Below are positions 7,364-15,129 of a stretch of 35,921 bases of DNA, one piece after another. Both the position numbers and the translations under genes were made by a program. Every line of letters begins with the position of its first letter. Position 1 is the stretch's first letter. Where the stretch lies: the NCBI RefSeq assembly GCF_009690905.1, contig NZ_VOSW01000097.1:1-35921 (forward strand), given 5' to 3'. This DNA comes from Paraburkholderia madseniana. GTDB taxonomy: Bacteria; Pseudomonadota; Gammaproteobacteria; Burkholderiales; Burkholderiaceae. The notes beneath the pieces were generated by a model. The model saw only the letters and a list, made by a program, of their open reading frames with translations. It was not told the origin of the DNA and did not search any database.

Positions 7364-8692
7364 ATGCTCATGCACGAAGAATCACTCTGGTTTCTCATCG
7401 TCGGTGCTGTGCTTGTTTTCATAGGCATTGCGGCGACGACTTTGCGTCGGCTGCCCTGTAGCGCTGCGATGTTCTACCTGGCCACCGGTTACGCGCTCGG
7501 GTCGCCGGGCATTGGTCTGCTGCGCCTCGATATCGCCGCCGACGCGCACCTTCTTCGCACCATCACCGAAATTGCGCTGCTGGTGTCGCTGTTTGCGATC
7601 GGTTTGCGCTTGCGGCTAGGAGTCCTCGAGAAGCTCTGGACCGTGCCGCTGCGGCTCGGCTTCCTCGCCATGCTGGCGACGGTTCCACTACTGACGCTCG
7701 TCGGCGTCTTCGTGTTGCATCTCGGCTGGGGCCCGTCTTTGCTGCTCGCGGCGATTCTCGCGCCAACCGATCCGGTGCTGGCTCACGACGTCCAGGTGCA
7801 CGATCCTGGCGACCACGATCTGCTGCGCTTCGCGCTATCCGGCGAAGGTGGCCTGAACGACGGCATTGCACTACCCTTCGCGATGCTGGGCCTCGCGTTA
7901 TGCGCAGCGCCTGCTGCCAATGCCGGCGACGTGCTGACCTTCACGCTCGCGGGCAGCATGGTGTGGGGCGTGGCCGGCGCCATCGCGATCGGCGGGCTGC
8001 TCGGTTGGGTCACGACGCACGCGGTTGCATGGTTGCGCACGCGCCATGCGCAGGCACTCGGCCTCGAAGGATTTTTCGCGCTCGGCCTGATCGAACTCAC
8101 GTACGGCGCTGCCCAACTCGCACATACGTACGGTTTTTTAGCGGTGTTCGCAGCGGGTGTCGCAATGCGCCGCGTCGAGCATCGCGCGAGCGGGGGAATT
8201 TCGCCTCGCAAGGCAATCGGCACGGTCGATTCCGAAGACATCGACGCGACCGCAACGAATCCGAGCAAAGCGCATGCGTATATGACGGAATCGGTGCTCG
8301 GTTTTACGATCGAACTCGAACGCATCGCCGAAGCCGCGGTGATGGCGATGGTCGGCAACGTGCTCGCCAATCTGCAAGTGCCGCTGTTCACATGGCAAAC
8401 GGTCGCGCTCACCGTCGCGCTGTTCGTGCTGGTGCGACCGGTGTCGGTGGAATTGTCGCTGCTGGGATCGAACGCGACACATACCCAGCGACGGCTGATG
8501 AGCTGGTTCGGGATTCGCGGCATCGGTTCTTTCTACTATCTCACGTACGCGCTCGAGCACGGCGCCGCTGCGGACATCGCACCATTGGTGCCGCTCGCAT
8601 TGGCCGTTGTCGCGACGTCGGTAGTAATACATGGCGTCTCGGCCACGCCCTTGATGAACTGGTATCACCGGCTGCGCGGCAGCGAAGATTAG
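7364..8692 (+). CDS. CPA1-family cation/proton antiporter
   Basis: The product is about 442 residues with some 11-12 hydrophobic segments; it is an inner-membrane exchanger of Na+ or K+ for protons. Diagnostic elements are the early helices (MHEESLWFLIVGAVLVFIGI), the motif ILAPTDPVLAHDVQVHD, whose acidic residues lie in the discontinuous ion-binding helix of CPA1 transporters, and FALSGEGGLNDGIALPFAML, the conserved S-G-E-x-x-x-N-D block. Near the end, RLMSWFGIRGIGSFYYLTYA matches the last conserved helix (W-x-G-x-R-G). Starts at 7364 and 7370 are both possible; neither has a strong ribosome binding site. There is no long C-terminal regulatory domain. It is plausibly for salt or pH stress, in keeping with its neighbours. 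Confidence 0.9.
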   Translation: MLMHEESLWFLIVGAVLVFIGIAATTLRRLPCSAAMFYLATGYALGSPGIGLLRLDIAADAHLLRTITEIALLVSLFAIGLRLRLGVLEKLWTVPLRLGFLAMLATVPLLTLVGVFVLHLGWGPSLLLAAILAPTDPVLAHDVQVHDPGDHDLLRFALSGEGGLNDGIALPFAMLGLALCAAPAANAGDVLTFTLAGSMVWGVAGAIAIGGLLGWVTTHAVAWLRTRHAQALGLEGFFALGLIELTYGAAQLAHTYGFLAVFAAGVAMRRVEHRASGGISPRKAIGTVDSEDIDATATNPSKAHAYMTESVLGFTIELERIAEAAVMAMVGNVLANLQVPLFTWQTVALTVALFVLVRPVSVELSLLGSNATHTQRRLMSWFGIRGIGSFYYLTYALEHGAAADIAPLVPLALAVVATSVVIHGVSATPLMNWYHRLRGSED

Positions 8693-8928
8693 CCGCGCGA
8701 ACTCGTACCCGCGAGCCTCGATCTGCTCGATCGTCAATCGACGAGGCCGGCGTCCTGACGGCTTCAGGTCATGCGGCTGGCCACCTGTCACATGCACACG
8801 GCACGATTGATGCTGAAACATCAAAGTGCTGGGTAAGGCTTCCCTACTGCCGCTGCTGCGGGTCTTCCCACACGCTGGGCTCTTACCTGGGCAGTATGAA
8901 TGCTGTTTGCTAATGCAGGAGAAAGATC

Positions 8929-9510
8929 ATGCGCAGAAGACAGTTCATCTTGACCACCAGTGCCACGCTCGCGGCAAGCAGCCTCGGGCTCACTGGCTGT
9001 ACCACCACGTCAGCGTCGAAGGCTTCAGACAATGCCGATAAACGCCATTCCATCAACGCCGGTGTCGACTCGACGCTCGCGCGTCTTTATACCACCGTCA
9101 ACGGTTCGCACGAGCTCGTTTCGAAAGCTCGTGGCGTGCTGGTGTTTCCATCCGTCATCCAGGCCGGCTTCTGGATCGGTGGCCAGTACGGAGAAGGCGC
9201 GTTGCGCGTTGGCGGCCAGACGGCCGGGTACTACAGCACGGCCGGCGGCTCGTTCGGGCTGCAGATCGGCGGGCAGTCCAAGTCGATCGTCTACCTCTTC
9301 ATGACGCAGGACGCGCTCGAACGGTTCCGCGACAGCGAGGGCTGGGCAGTCGGTGCCGACGCGACCGTTGCGGTGGTGAAGGTGGGGGCGAACGGCAATA
9401 TCGATACGTCGACCGCAACCGCGCCGGTGCAGGCGTTCGTGCTAACCAATGCCGGCCTGATGGCCGGCGTGTCGCTCGAAGGCACCAAGATCACGCGGCT
9501 TCGGATCTGA
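8929..9510 (+). CDS. SYLF-domain (Ysc84-type) lipoprotein
   Basis: The product is 193 residues from ATG 8929, preceded by CAGGAGAAAGATC. The N-terminus MRRRQFILTTSATLAASSLG-LTGC combines an RRRQF twin-arginine-like motif with a lipobox ending at Cys24, so it is probably an exported lipoprotein. The mature domain is SYLF: DSTLARLYTTVNGSHELVSK, ARGVLVFPSVIQAGFWIGGQ, YGEGALRVGG and YYSTAGGSFGLQIGGQSKSI, in order and at expected spacing. Eukaryotic SYLF domains bind phosphoinositides; bacterial members are of uncertain function and recur in envelope-stress settings. The gene is intact. Confidence 0.9.
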   Translation: MRRRQFILTTSATLAASSLGLTGCTTTSASKASDNADKRHSINAGVDSTLARLYTTVNGSHELVSKARGVLVFPSVIQAGFWIGGQYGEGALRVGGQTAGYYSTAGGSFGLQIGGQSKSIVYLFMTQDALERFRDSEGWAVGADATVAVVKVGANGNIDTSTATAPVQAFVLTNAGLMAGVSLEGTKITRLRI

Positions 9511-9798
9511 CGGCAGGCTCGACGCAACGATAGCGGCAGCTCTTTGCCTGTAAGCCCTCTATATCTTGACGCGAGGCACCGAACGCTTGGCCAGGCGGAC
9601 CGGCATCGCTGCCGCCTGTGAAGGACACGTTCTGATGGTACAGCGGCGGATCGCCGCCCTCCCCGGCACCGCTTGTCCAAGCCCTTCCGGCAAGTCCGTG
9701 CAACGCCGCGTTTATGGCGACGCGTATCTGATTTCGGGCAGCGCCTTCAGTCGCGACTTGCCTGCCGATCGGCGATGGCAGATTTCGAGCGAACACCT

Positions 9799-10080
9799 TC
9801 AATCGTTCTTTCCCGATCGATCGAGACGCTTCCGCATTGCCGCGATGATGCGCTGCCGGCACTTCGAGTAGCCGGCCCACGGGTCGCTCTTAAGCGCGTC
9901 AAGGCGCTCGCGCAGATTGCCGATGGTCCATTGATCAACACGGGTCGTGAGTCGTGTGCTCGACTTCATTCCACGCAAGCTGCACCGAAACGCCCAGCCC
10001 TGCCCGTGCGCCGAAAACGCCGCGATCGTGCTCGAACCGCGATTGCTGCGCATATAGTCGACAAGGATCTTTTTGTTGCG
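9799..10080 (-). pseudogene. ligD: C-terminal remnant of LigD polymerase/primase domain
   Basis: Minus-strand translation gives NRNKKILVDYMRSNRGSSTI-AAFSA, then VDQWTIGNLRERLDALKSDP-WAGY, ending SGKND at 9799. This is the C-terminal end of the LigD PrimPol domain of bacterial non-homologous end joining (compare I-x-x-D-Y-x-R-N-x-R-G-x-T-x-x-A-x-Y and D-x-x-T-x-x-N-L-x-x-R-L-x-x-L-x-x-D-P-W). The middle part reads correctly only in a neighbouring frame (AGLGVSVQLAWNEVEHTT), so two compensating indels are present. The catalytic polymerase residues, the phosphoesterase and the ligase domain are all missing. No Ku gene is seen in the window. The 5' edge abuts the HiPIP fragment on the other strand. 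Confidence 0.7.
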
Positions 10081-10363
10081 GTTTTGCTGCCTTGGATGGC
10101 CGGTTATACGGCACGCATTGGCGCAAGCGGGTCCGGTGCTGGAGTCAGACACCAACGCGCAGGCACTCGGTTACAGAACCGATGCCACGAGGGTCGACAG
10201 GGGGCGGCTCCCGAAACATCAGGCTGGGCAGACCTGCGCCAGCTGCCAGTTCTTTCAGGGCAAGGCAGGTGACGCCACCGGGCCATGTCAGGTCTTTGAG
10301 GTCTTTGCGGGCAAGCTCGTGAACGCAAAGGGGCTGTGCAGTTCCTATGTGACGAATGCGTGA
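10073..10363 (+). CDS. high-potential iron-sulfur protein, probably 5' truncated
   Basis: The mature region begins about PVLESDTNAQALGYRTDATR (10133 onward) and contains QTCASCQFFQGKAG, GPCQVF and KGLCSSY. Cys55, Cys58, Cys72 and Cys89 match the four ligands of the [4Fe-4S] cluster of HiPIPs, small periplasmic electron carriers. Family members carry a twin-arginine signal of some 30 residues. Here the upstream part (MLRFCCLGWPVIRHALAQAG from TTG 10073) has an A-x-A-like end but no twin arginine, and an in-frame stop lies just before it. The sequence upstream of about 10080 belongs to the antisense LigD remnant, so a rearrangement probably removed the start. TTG 10073 does have AAGGA upstream. 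Likely non-functional or poorly exported. Confidence 0.65.
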   Translation: MLRFCCLGWPVIRHALAQAGPVLESDTNAQALGYRTDATRVDRGRLPKHQAGQTCASCQFFQGKAGDATGPCQVFEVFAGKLVNAKGLCSSYVTNA

Positions 10364-11257
10364 AAGGGGGCGCATAGCACGTAGTTACGCAGTCCGTCAC
10401 AAATGCCTCTGGCGGGTATGGGGTAGATCCTCATTCGTTTTCTCATCAGCCATGCTCGTGCGCCATCTGGCGGAACAGGACTCTGTCGCTTTCCTGGTTT
10501 CCTGAGAAGGAACCATGCAAGGACCGACGCGGCCCAGCACAATTCAGTCCGATATCCGTTTCGGTCGACGTGTCACAGGCATGGTTGTTGCGCACGTGAA
10601 CAAACTGAGTGAACGTAGAGTGCGCGACCGTTGACGGCCAGATAATGCGGATGCGGACAAACACGAAGCGTGCACCGATCCGGGGAAGTTCCGATTCCAC
10701 GAATCCTTGTAATTGTTACTGCCAGCGATGAACCACGCTCCAGCCTCACGACATCGTCGGGCATTGATCGTCGTGCCTGGCGTCCTCCGCGATTCGGGTG
10801 GCTTTGCGGACGGACTTTGGGCCCTGTCAGTTCGTTGCCCGACAGGACAGCTCCGGGTCGCCACGCTGTGGCAATTGATTCGGCCGTATACCTCGCACCT
10901 GATACGGACCCGCGCACGTTGTGACCGCAAGGCGGGTTTCGAGGAACTCAGTCTGGTCTTTGCCGGAACGCCGGGCGAAACGTTACCCGCGATGGTCGAC
11001 CGTCTTGCCGCGCAGTCATGGGTGCTCCATGTGTGGTTCGTTCCATGAACACCTTTACGGGTGCTTCCACTAACGACGTTTGATGAATCTGGAGATCCTG
11101 ATTGACGGGTTGCCTCACAGTGTACTTGGGGGAGGAGTGTGAGACGCTGTGGTGACGCGTAATCGCGCTGCGACGACCGGACAGTGAAGGCAGCGCCCGG
11201 AAAAGCCGGGAGTCTGCCAGAAGGATAGAAGAGCAGTGTTGAACCTTCAGGAGCAAC
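10364..11257. other. about 0.9 kb without a recognisable gene
   Basis: No frame here resembles a known family, and none combines a good ribosome binding site with natural composition. The longest plus-strand candidate (about 10713-11048, ending SWVLHVWFVP) and minus-strand candidates around 10446-10930 overlap one another and have shadow-like Arg/Ser/Pro-rich composition. It sits between the LigD/HiPIP junction and an intact glycosyltransferase gene, so it is most simply read as decayed or rearranged DNA. Confidence 0.45.
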
Positions 11258-12244
11258 ATGAACTTATTTCCCTGCACGCTAGTTTATGTGGATCTCGATG
11301 CGAGCCCCGGTCCCAATGCAACGAATCGCGACCCTCTGTCGTACGTGAGTCAGGCGATCTGCCTGAACAACAGTTTGCGACGGGTGGGCATGCCGACGCT
11401 GACCATCATGAGCAACGCGCCCGCCGAAGTCGCGCGACGGCTCGACAGCATGGCGCCTGAGAATCGTCCGGCGCTGATGAGGTTGAACGCGACCATCGAG
11501 TTGTCGAAGGACACACCGTTCTACGCGGCGCATTTCAAACTGGATCTGCTGGATCAGGTCGCCGGCGCGTTACCCGCCGACACCATGCTGCTGCTGCTCG
11601 ACACGGATATGGTAGCGATGCGGCCACTCGAGCAGAAGCTGATGGGGCGATGCGCTGAAGCAGGTCTCGGCGCGTTCGACATCTCCGATCAGGTATTTCC
11701 GGCGTACGGGAGCGAAAAGGTCGTCGCGGATCTGGAAATCGTCGCGGGCCGGCGCTTCAGGAATCCGCGCTGGTACGGCGGCGAGTTTCTGCTGGGTACC
11801 CCCGCGGCGTTGCGCCGGCTGGTGCTGCTCGCGCGCAGCACTTACACGCGATATGTCGGTGAAATTGACCGGTTGGGGCATCACGGTGACGAAGCGTTTA
11901 TCTCGGCGACACTGAACACACTGGCCGATGAAGGACAGGGAATTGTCGAGGTCGGTGCTTACCAGGCGGTAGGCCGCCATTGGCCCGGTAATAACTATCG
12001 CGACCTGCGGTGGTTTCGCGGCTGTTCGTTCATCCACCTGCCGGGCGGCAAGGCGTTGCTTGAGAAAGAGGCGCGTTCTGCCGGATTCGTGCCGCAGCGC
12101 TTCTGGCGCCGTGTGCAAGCGGCGCACCTGCATGGCCGGGCGCGGTATGCCTTGAAATGGATCGCCCGCGCTCTCGGAGTCGAGCGCCCCGTGACGCGTT
12201 TTGCTTGCACGATGCGTCGCCTGAAAAGCCAGACAATGCGGTAA
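11258..12244 (+). CDS. putative GT-A-type glycosyltransferase
   Basis: The product is 328 residues from ATG 11258 with CAGGAGCAAC immediately upstream. The N-terminal half follows a Rossmann-like alternation and contains TMLLLLDTDMVAMRPLE, with the D-x-D motif at Asp115 and Asp117 typical of metal-dependent GT-A nucleotide-sugar transferases. Further on, FRNPRWYGGEFLLGTPAALR (an N/G-x-E-F-x-x-G element) and HHGDEAFISATLNTL (D-E pair) occupy positions where GT-A enzymes bind acceptor or catalyse transfer. The C-terminus is Arg-rich and helical. No signal peptide is clear. No sugar-biosynthesis neighbours exist to suggest a substrate, so only the general class is supported. Confidence 0.6.
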   Translation: MNLFPCTLVYVDLDASPGPNATNRDPLSYVSQAICLNNSLRRVGMPTLTIMSNAPAEVARRLDSMAPENRPALMRLNATIELSKDTPFYAAHFKLDLLDQVAGALPADTMLLLLDTDMVAMRPLEQKLMGRCAEAGLGAFDISDQVFPAYGSEKVVADLEIVAGRRFRNPRWYGGEFLLGTPAALRRLVLLARSTYTRYVGEIDRLGHHGDEAFISATLNTLADEGQGIVEVGAYQAVGRHWPGNNYRDLRWFRGCSFIHLPGGKALLEKEARSAGFVPQRFWRRVQAAHLHGRARYALKWIARALGVERPVTRFACTMRRLKSQTMR

Positions 12245-12587
12245 CAGCAGGCGGAAGACCCGGCACTGGCGTGCTGCATGGAAAATCGCCCGACTGTCGC
12301 GCTCGTTACGGGATCAATCTGGCCTAGCAGAGCGATTCAGTGCGATCCTTATCGGCTCACCGTGCGCGCAAAGGCAGGGGACTTGAGGGTCATTGCGGCC
12401 TGGCAGATTCTCGGTTGCGAGGCACACCAGGCGGACCACGTTCGGATCCGTGTGGATAGCAGTCGTTGCGACGAAGAAGTGACCATTTCGTTCGCGGCCG
12501 TGTCGCCAATACACTCGCGGCTATGATGGGCCGCCTGATCACGCTACCGTGGGCGCTCGATGCGTACTTTTATCCCTGAGCATTGCC
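12245..12587. other. about 340 bp without a confident gene
   Basis: A plus-strand frame at 12278-12526 (82 codons, beginning MENRPTVALVTGSIWPSRAI) and a minus-strand frame at 12314-12514 overlap. Neither has a good ribosome binding site or a family I recognise. I do not call either a gene. Confidence 0.35.
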
Positions 12588-12983
12588 TCAGACGTAAGGA
12601 CTTCCAGTGTCCTGTACTTCCAGAAGCATGTCGTCAACATAGAGCTCGATCGAGCAGGCGCCCTCTAGCGGAGGCGGCTTGTACTGTTCGTCCAAGCGTT
12701 GCCGGACGGAAAGCCCCAACCGGTCCCGGAACGCCCTGCGCTGGGCGGTGCCCATCTCGCCGTTGCGATCGATCTGTGGTTCCGCAAATCTGATCGCGAT
12801 AACGCAGCGCGAATCCAGCAGCGTATCGCGTTCTGACTCGACAACCCAGGATAACAAAAAATGCAGGCGGTCTCCTTCCTCATAAGATCGCACCGACGGT
12901 GCTTTTGGTTAGGCGAAAAGCCCTGCCAGCCCCAGTTCGATCACTTCGATTCGCGGCTCCGGGTCAAACGACCTCATGATCAT
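12588..12983 (-). pseudogene. DUF3022-type protein interrupted by an in-frame stop
   Basis: The reading frame from ATG 12983 (or ATG 12977) encodes MIMRSFDPEPRIEVIELGLA-GLFA, then meets TAA at 12909-12911, then continues in the same frame PKAPSVRSYEEGDRLHFLLS, WVVESERDTLLDSRCVIAIR and FDR-like sequence to 12588. The arrangement (short helix, Y-E-E-G-D-R-L-x-F-L-x-S-W, E-x-E-R-D-x-x-L-D-x-R-C) matches small Burkholderia proteins I associate with DUF3022; that family name is from memory. No indel is needed, only a single codon change to TAA. A downstream GTG at 12893 could restart translation but has no convincing ribosome binding site. Function unknown. Confidence 0.55.
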
Positions 12984-13058
12984 TTCCCCCCTGTGTTCCA
13001 TCACCTGACGGGCACCTCGCGCGCGTGTGCGTCGAACTCGACGGATAGCTTGAAGAAC

Positions 13059-13214
13059 TCAGGAATCCGTGCCCGCCCGCGGCGATGACGCACCGTTGCC
13101 GTTGCTGTTATGTCCACCTGGAATAGCGATTCCGCTGTCGTCCTTGCGCGAGCATCCGCCACACGAAGTGGCAATGACAACGATGAGGAGAATTTTCGTC
13201 AATGTGCTGACCAT
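13059..13214 (-). CDS. 51-aa small lipoprotein
   Basis: A short minus-strand gene starts at ATG 13214, preceded by GTGGAGGTCACG (GGAGG at good spacing), and ends with TGA at 13059-13061. The product begins MVSTLTKILLIVVIATSCGG followed by CSRKDDSGIAI. A basic n-region, a hydrophobic core and a Gly-Gly-Cys boundary (Cys21) followed by charged residues make a convincing lipoprotein signal. The mature tail (PGGHNSNGNGASSPRAGTDS) is Gly/Asn/Ser-rich and presumably disordered. It lies downstream of a truncated response regulator on the same strand. Small lipoproteins of this kind are scattered through Burkholderia genomes without assigned function. Confidence 0.6.
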   Translation of the reverse strand: MVSTLTKILLIVVIATSCGGCSRKDDSGIAIPGGHNSNGNGASSPRAGTDS

Positions 13215-13268
13215 CGTGACCTCCACTCGCATAGCAAATGGGATGCAACATATTTACTGCCTGCACGG

Positions 13269-13595
13269 CTAACCTCGCGCGGCCGACAGCATGATCACAG
13301 GAATGCCGGCCGTTGCGATGTCGCCCTTCAACCGTCGACACAGTTCAATGCCATCGACGTGCAGCATCATCCAGTCGGTCACAACGAGACTGATACTCTC
13401 GATGACAGCGACCGCCTGTGCCGCCTCGCCATTCTGCGCAGTCAGCACACGATATCCCTCGCGCTCCGCCAGCAGCTGAAGCGGGCGCAAAATATTCGGA
13501 TCGTCATCAACTATAAGTACCGTCGCCAATTCAGGTGCCGCGTTTAGTCGGAAGGGCAATAGATAAACGATGCAATAAGCGTACCCGACGCGCAT
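13269..13595 (-). pseudogene. truncated response-regulator receiver domain
   Basis: The peptide contains ATVLIVDDDPNILRPLQLLA and LVVTDWMMLHVDGIELCRRL, then VIMLSAARG and a stop. This is a CheY-like receiver with the acidic pair (Asp30, Asp31), phosphoacceptor Asp74 and the Ser/Thr position at the end of strand 4, but it ends before the conserved Lys of strand 5 and the last helix. Receivers are about 120 residues, so roughly the last 25 are missing. ATG 13595 is the only obvious start; the first 20 residues (MRVGYAYCIVYLLPFRLNAA) are not typical and probably derive from a rearranged upstream region. Without Lys it should not switch normally. Confidence 0.75.
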
Positions 13596-13930
13596 TTACG
13601 GCTTAGCGGACGGCAGCGCGGACGCCACGGAGGCGCTGGGCACGTTGCTGGAAACTGGACGGGCACGAAGTGAAACGGGCACAGAACAGACCCGACGCAC
13701 TTCGGATCGTGGAGTCATTCAACCCTGACGTTGCCCTGATTGATATCAGCATGCCCGTCATGGATGGCATTGCACTTGCACAGTTACTTCGTCTGCGCGC
13801 CAAGCTCGTGGCAATGACGGGCTACTCCGGCAGCACCGGCAGACTGCAAGGTGACGAACGGGTATTTGAATGCCATCTTATCAAGCCGTTGTCGCTCGAT
13901 GACCTCGCAGAGGTTCTACAAACCTCATAG
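13596..13930 (+). pseudogene. response-regulator receiver domain lacking its N-terminus and frameshifted
   Basis: Opposite in direction to the previous gene and starting head-to-head with it, this frame reads ADATEALGTLLE, then after a one-base shift LDGHEVKRAQNRPDALRIVE, SFNPDVALIDISMPVMDGIA, LVAMTGYSG and HLIKPLSLDDLAEVL. The phosphoacceptor Asp (in LIDISMP), the Thr (in AMTGY) and the Lys (in LIKPL) are present, whereas the N-terminal strand with the acidic pair is lost at about 13600. The shift lies at GGAAACTGG (about 13649-13657), where one A fewer restores LLELDGHEV. The gene resembles the receiver of hybrid sensor kinases. A short product from GTG 13670 would lack half the phosphorylation pocket. 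Confidence 0.7.
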
Positions 13931-13994
13931 GGCCGGGTGAACGTCAGTCCGTCTCTTCCCAGGGGCTTCGGATGATGTCTGCGCCCGCGTTGAC

Positions 13995-14660
13995 TCACTG
14001 CCCTGCGACGTCGCCCCAACCCTGAGTACCAATCAACGGTACAAAACGCACAAGGTCGAGCATTTCCTCATGATAAGTCGTGCTGCTGTCGCGAGTCAGC
14101 CGGATCAGCCGCTGATGCTCCGGATCCGACCCCACTGGCATCACGAGCCGGCCGCCAATTTTGAGTTGCGCGCTCAACGCGGGGGGCACACCCGGGCCGT
14201 ACGCGGTGGCGACGATTGCATCGAACGGCGCGCGCTCCGGCAGCCCGAGTGTGCCGTCTGCGGTGTAGACGTTCACGTTGCCGTAGCCGAGCGTGTTGAG
14301 CCGGTCGCTGGCGCTCTCAGCCAGTTGCGGATGACGCTCGACCGTATCGACGTGTGCAACCATTTCCGCGAGCACGGCCGCCGCATAGCCGGAGCCCGTG
14401 CCGATCTCCAATACATGGTCGTCCGGCTCGAGCCGCGCCGCCTCCAGCATCCGCGCGACGATGAACGGTTGCGTGATGGTCTGGCCGGCTCCGATCGGAA
14501 GGGCTGCGTCCGCATAAGCAAATTCGCGCAGATCGGGACTCAGAAATGCCTCGCGCGGCACGCGCCACATCGCGTCGAGAATGCGCGGCTCCGCGATGCC
14601 GCGCGCGACCAGTTGCCGTTCCATCATTGATTCACGCGGCTCCGCCAAATCCTCATGCAC
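13995..14660 (-). CDS. pcm: protein-L-isoaspartate O-methyltransferase
   Basis: The product is 221 residues, the family's usual length. The enzyme methylates isoaspartyl residues in damaged proteins using S-adenosylmethionine, the first step of their repair, in the cytosol. Visible motifs are MMERQLVARGIAEPRILDAM and REAFL near the N-terminus, then PIGAGQTITQPFIVARMLEA, the signature block, and SAM-binding motif I VLEIGTGSGYAAAVLAEM (residues 83-100), followed by VDTVERHPQLAE. The C-terminus shows KIGGRLVMPVGSDPEHQRLI and VRFVPLIG. Start 14660 follows AAGGAGGGAGAAAAACA. The gene is intact and fits a stress-survival neighbourhood. Burkholderia often carry extra copies outside the surE/nlpD locus. 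Confidence 0.92.
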   Translation of the reverse strand: MHEDLAEPRESMMERQLVARGIAEPRILDAMWRVPREAFLSPDLREFAYADAALPIGAGQTITQPFIVARMLEAARLEPDDHVLEIGTGSGYAAAVLAEMVAHVDTVERHPQLAESASDRLNTLGYGNVNVYTADGTLGLPERAPFDAIVATAYGPGVPPALSAQLKIGGRLVMPVGSDPEHQRLIRLTRDSSTTYHEEMLDLVRFVPLIGTQGWGDVAGQ

Positions 14661-14819
14661 TGTTTTTCTCCCTCCTTCTGTAGCGGCTCCCTGCCCTAGG
14701 CGTGCATAGACCTTCGCATTTTCTCAGGCAGATTTGCGCATCGAAACTGCCCTCGGAGACGATCTCACCACCGAACGCTCCCACCGCCGGATTGCGGCTC
14801 ACACGCGTGGCAGATTCTT

Positions 14820-15011
14820 TTATTCCGATTTTGATTTATGGGTTGGTTTGTTTTTCTGGCTGGTCGATGCAAATTCTTCAAGCTGTTCCTTGCTCATCGA
14901 CTCATACATCGATTTCGCCGCACCCTTGAGTTCTGCTTCCGGCTTCTCCCCTTTCTTTGCGGCCAGCGCCACTCCGGCGGCCATCTGTTGCGCTTTCGAT
15001 TTCGCAGGCAT
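14820..15011 (-). CDS. DUF3008 family small protein
   Basis: The product is 63 residues from ATG 15011 with GCGGAGGAACAA upstream. The sequence MPAKSKAQQMAAGVALAAKK followed by GEAKPE-like linker, KGAAKSMYESMSKEQLEEFA and STSQKNKP is the DUF3008 signature, a short, mostly helical, charged protein common in proteobacteria and of unknown activity. No export signal is seen. It stands alone, divergently placed upstream of the methyltransferase on the same strand. Complete and undamaged. Confidence 0.85.
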   Translation of the reverse strand: MPAKSKAQQMAAGVALAAKKGEKPEAELKGAAKSMYESMSKEQLEEFASTSQKNKPTHKSKSE

Positions 15012-15129
15012 TTGTTCCTCCGCTGCAAGTTAAAAGATTAGCTATCGATCCACTGATAGGCCTGTCGCTGACGGCCCTCCTACTCGTCAGCAACTGACGT
15101 GCCTCAAGGGCCTCTGCACGTACAGCTCA

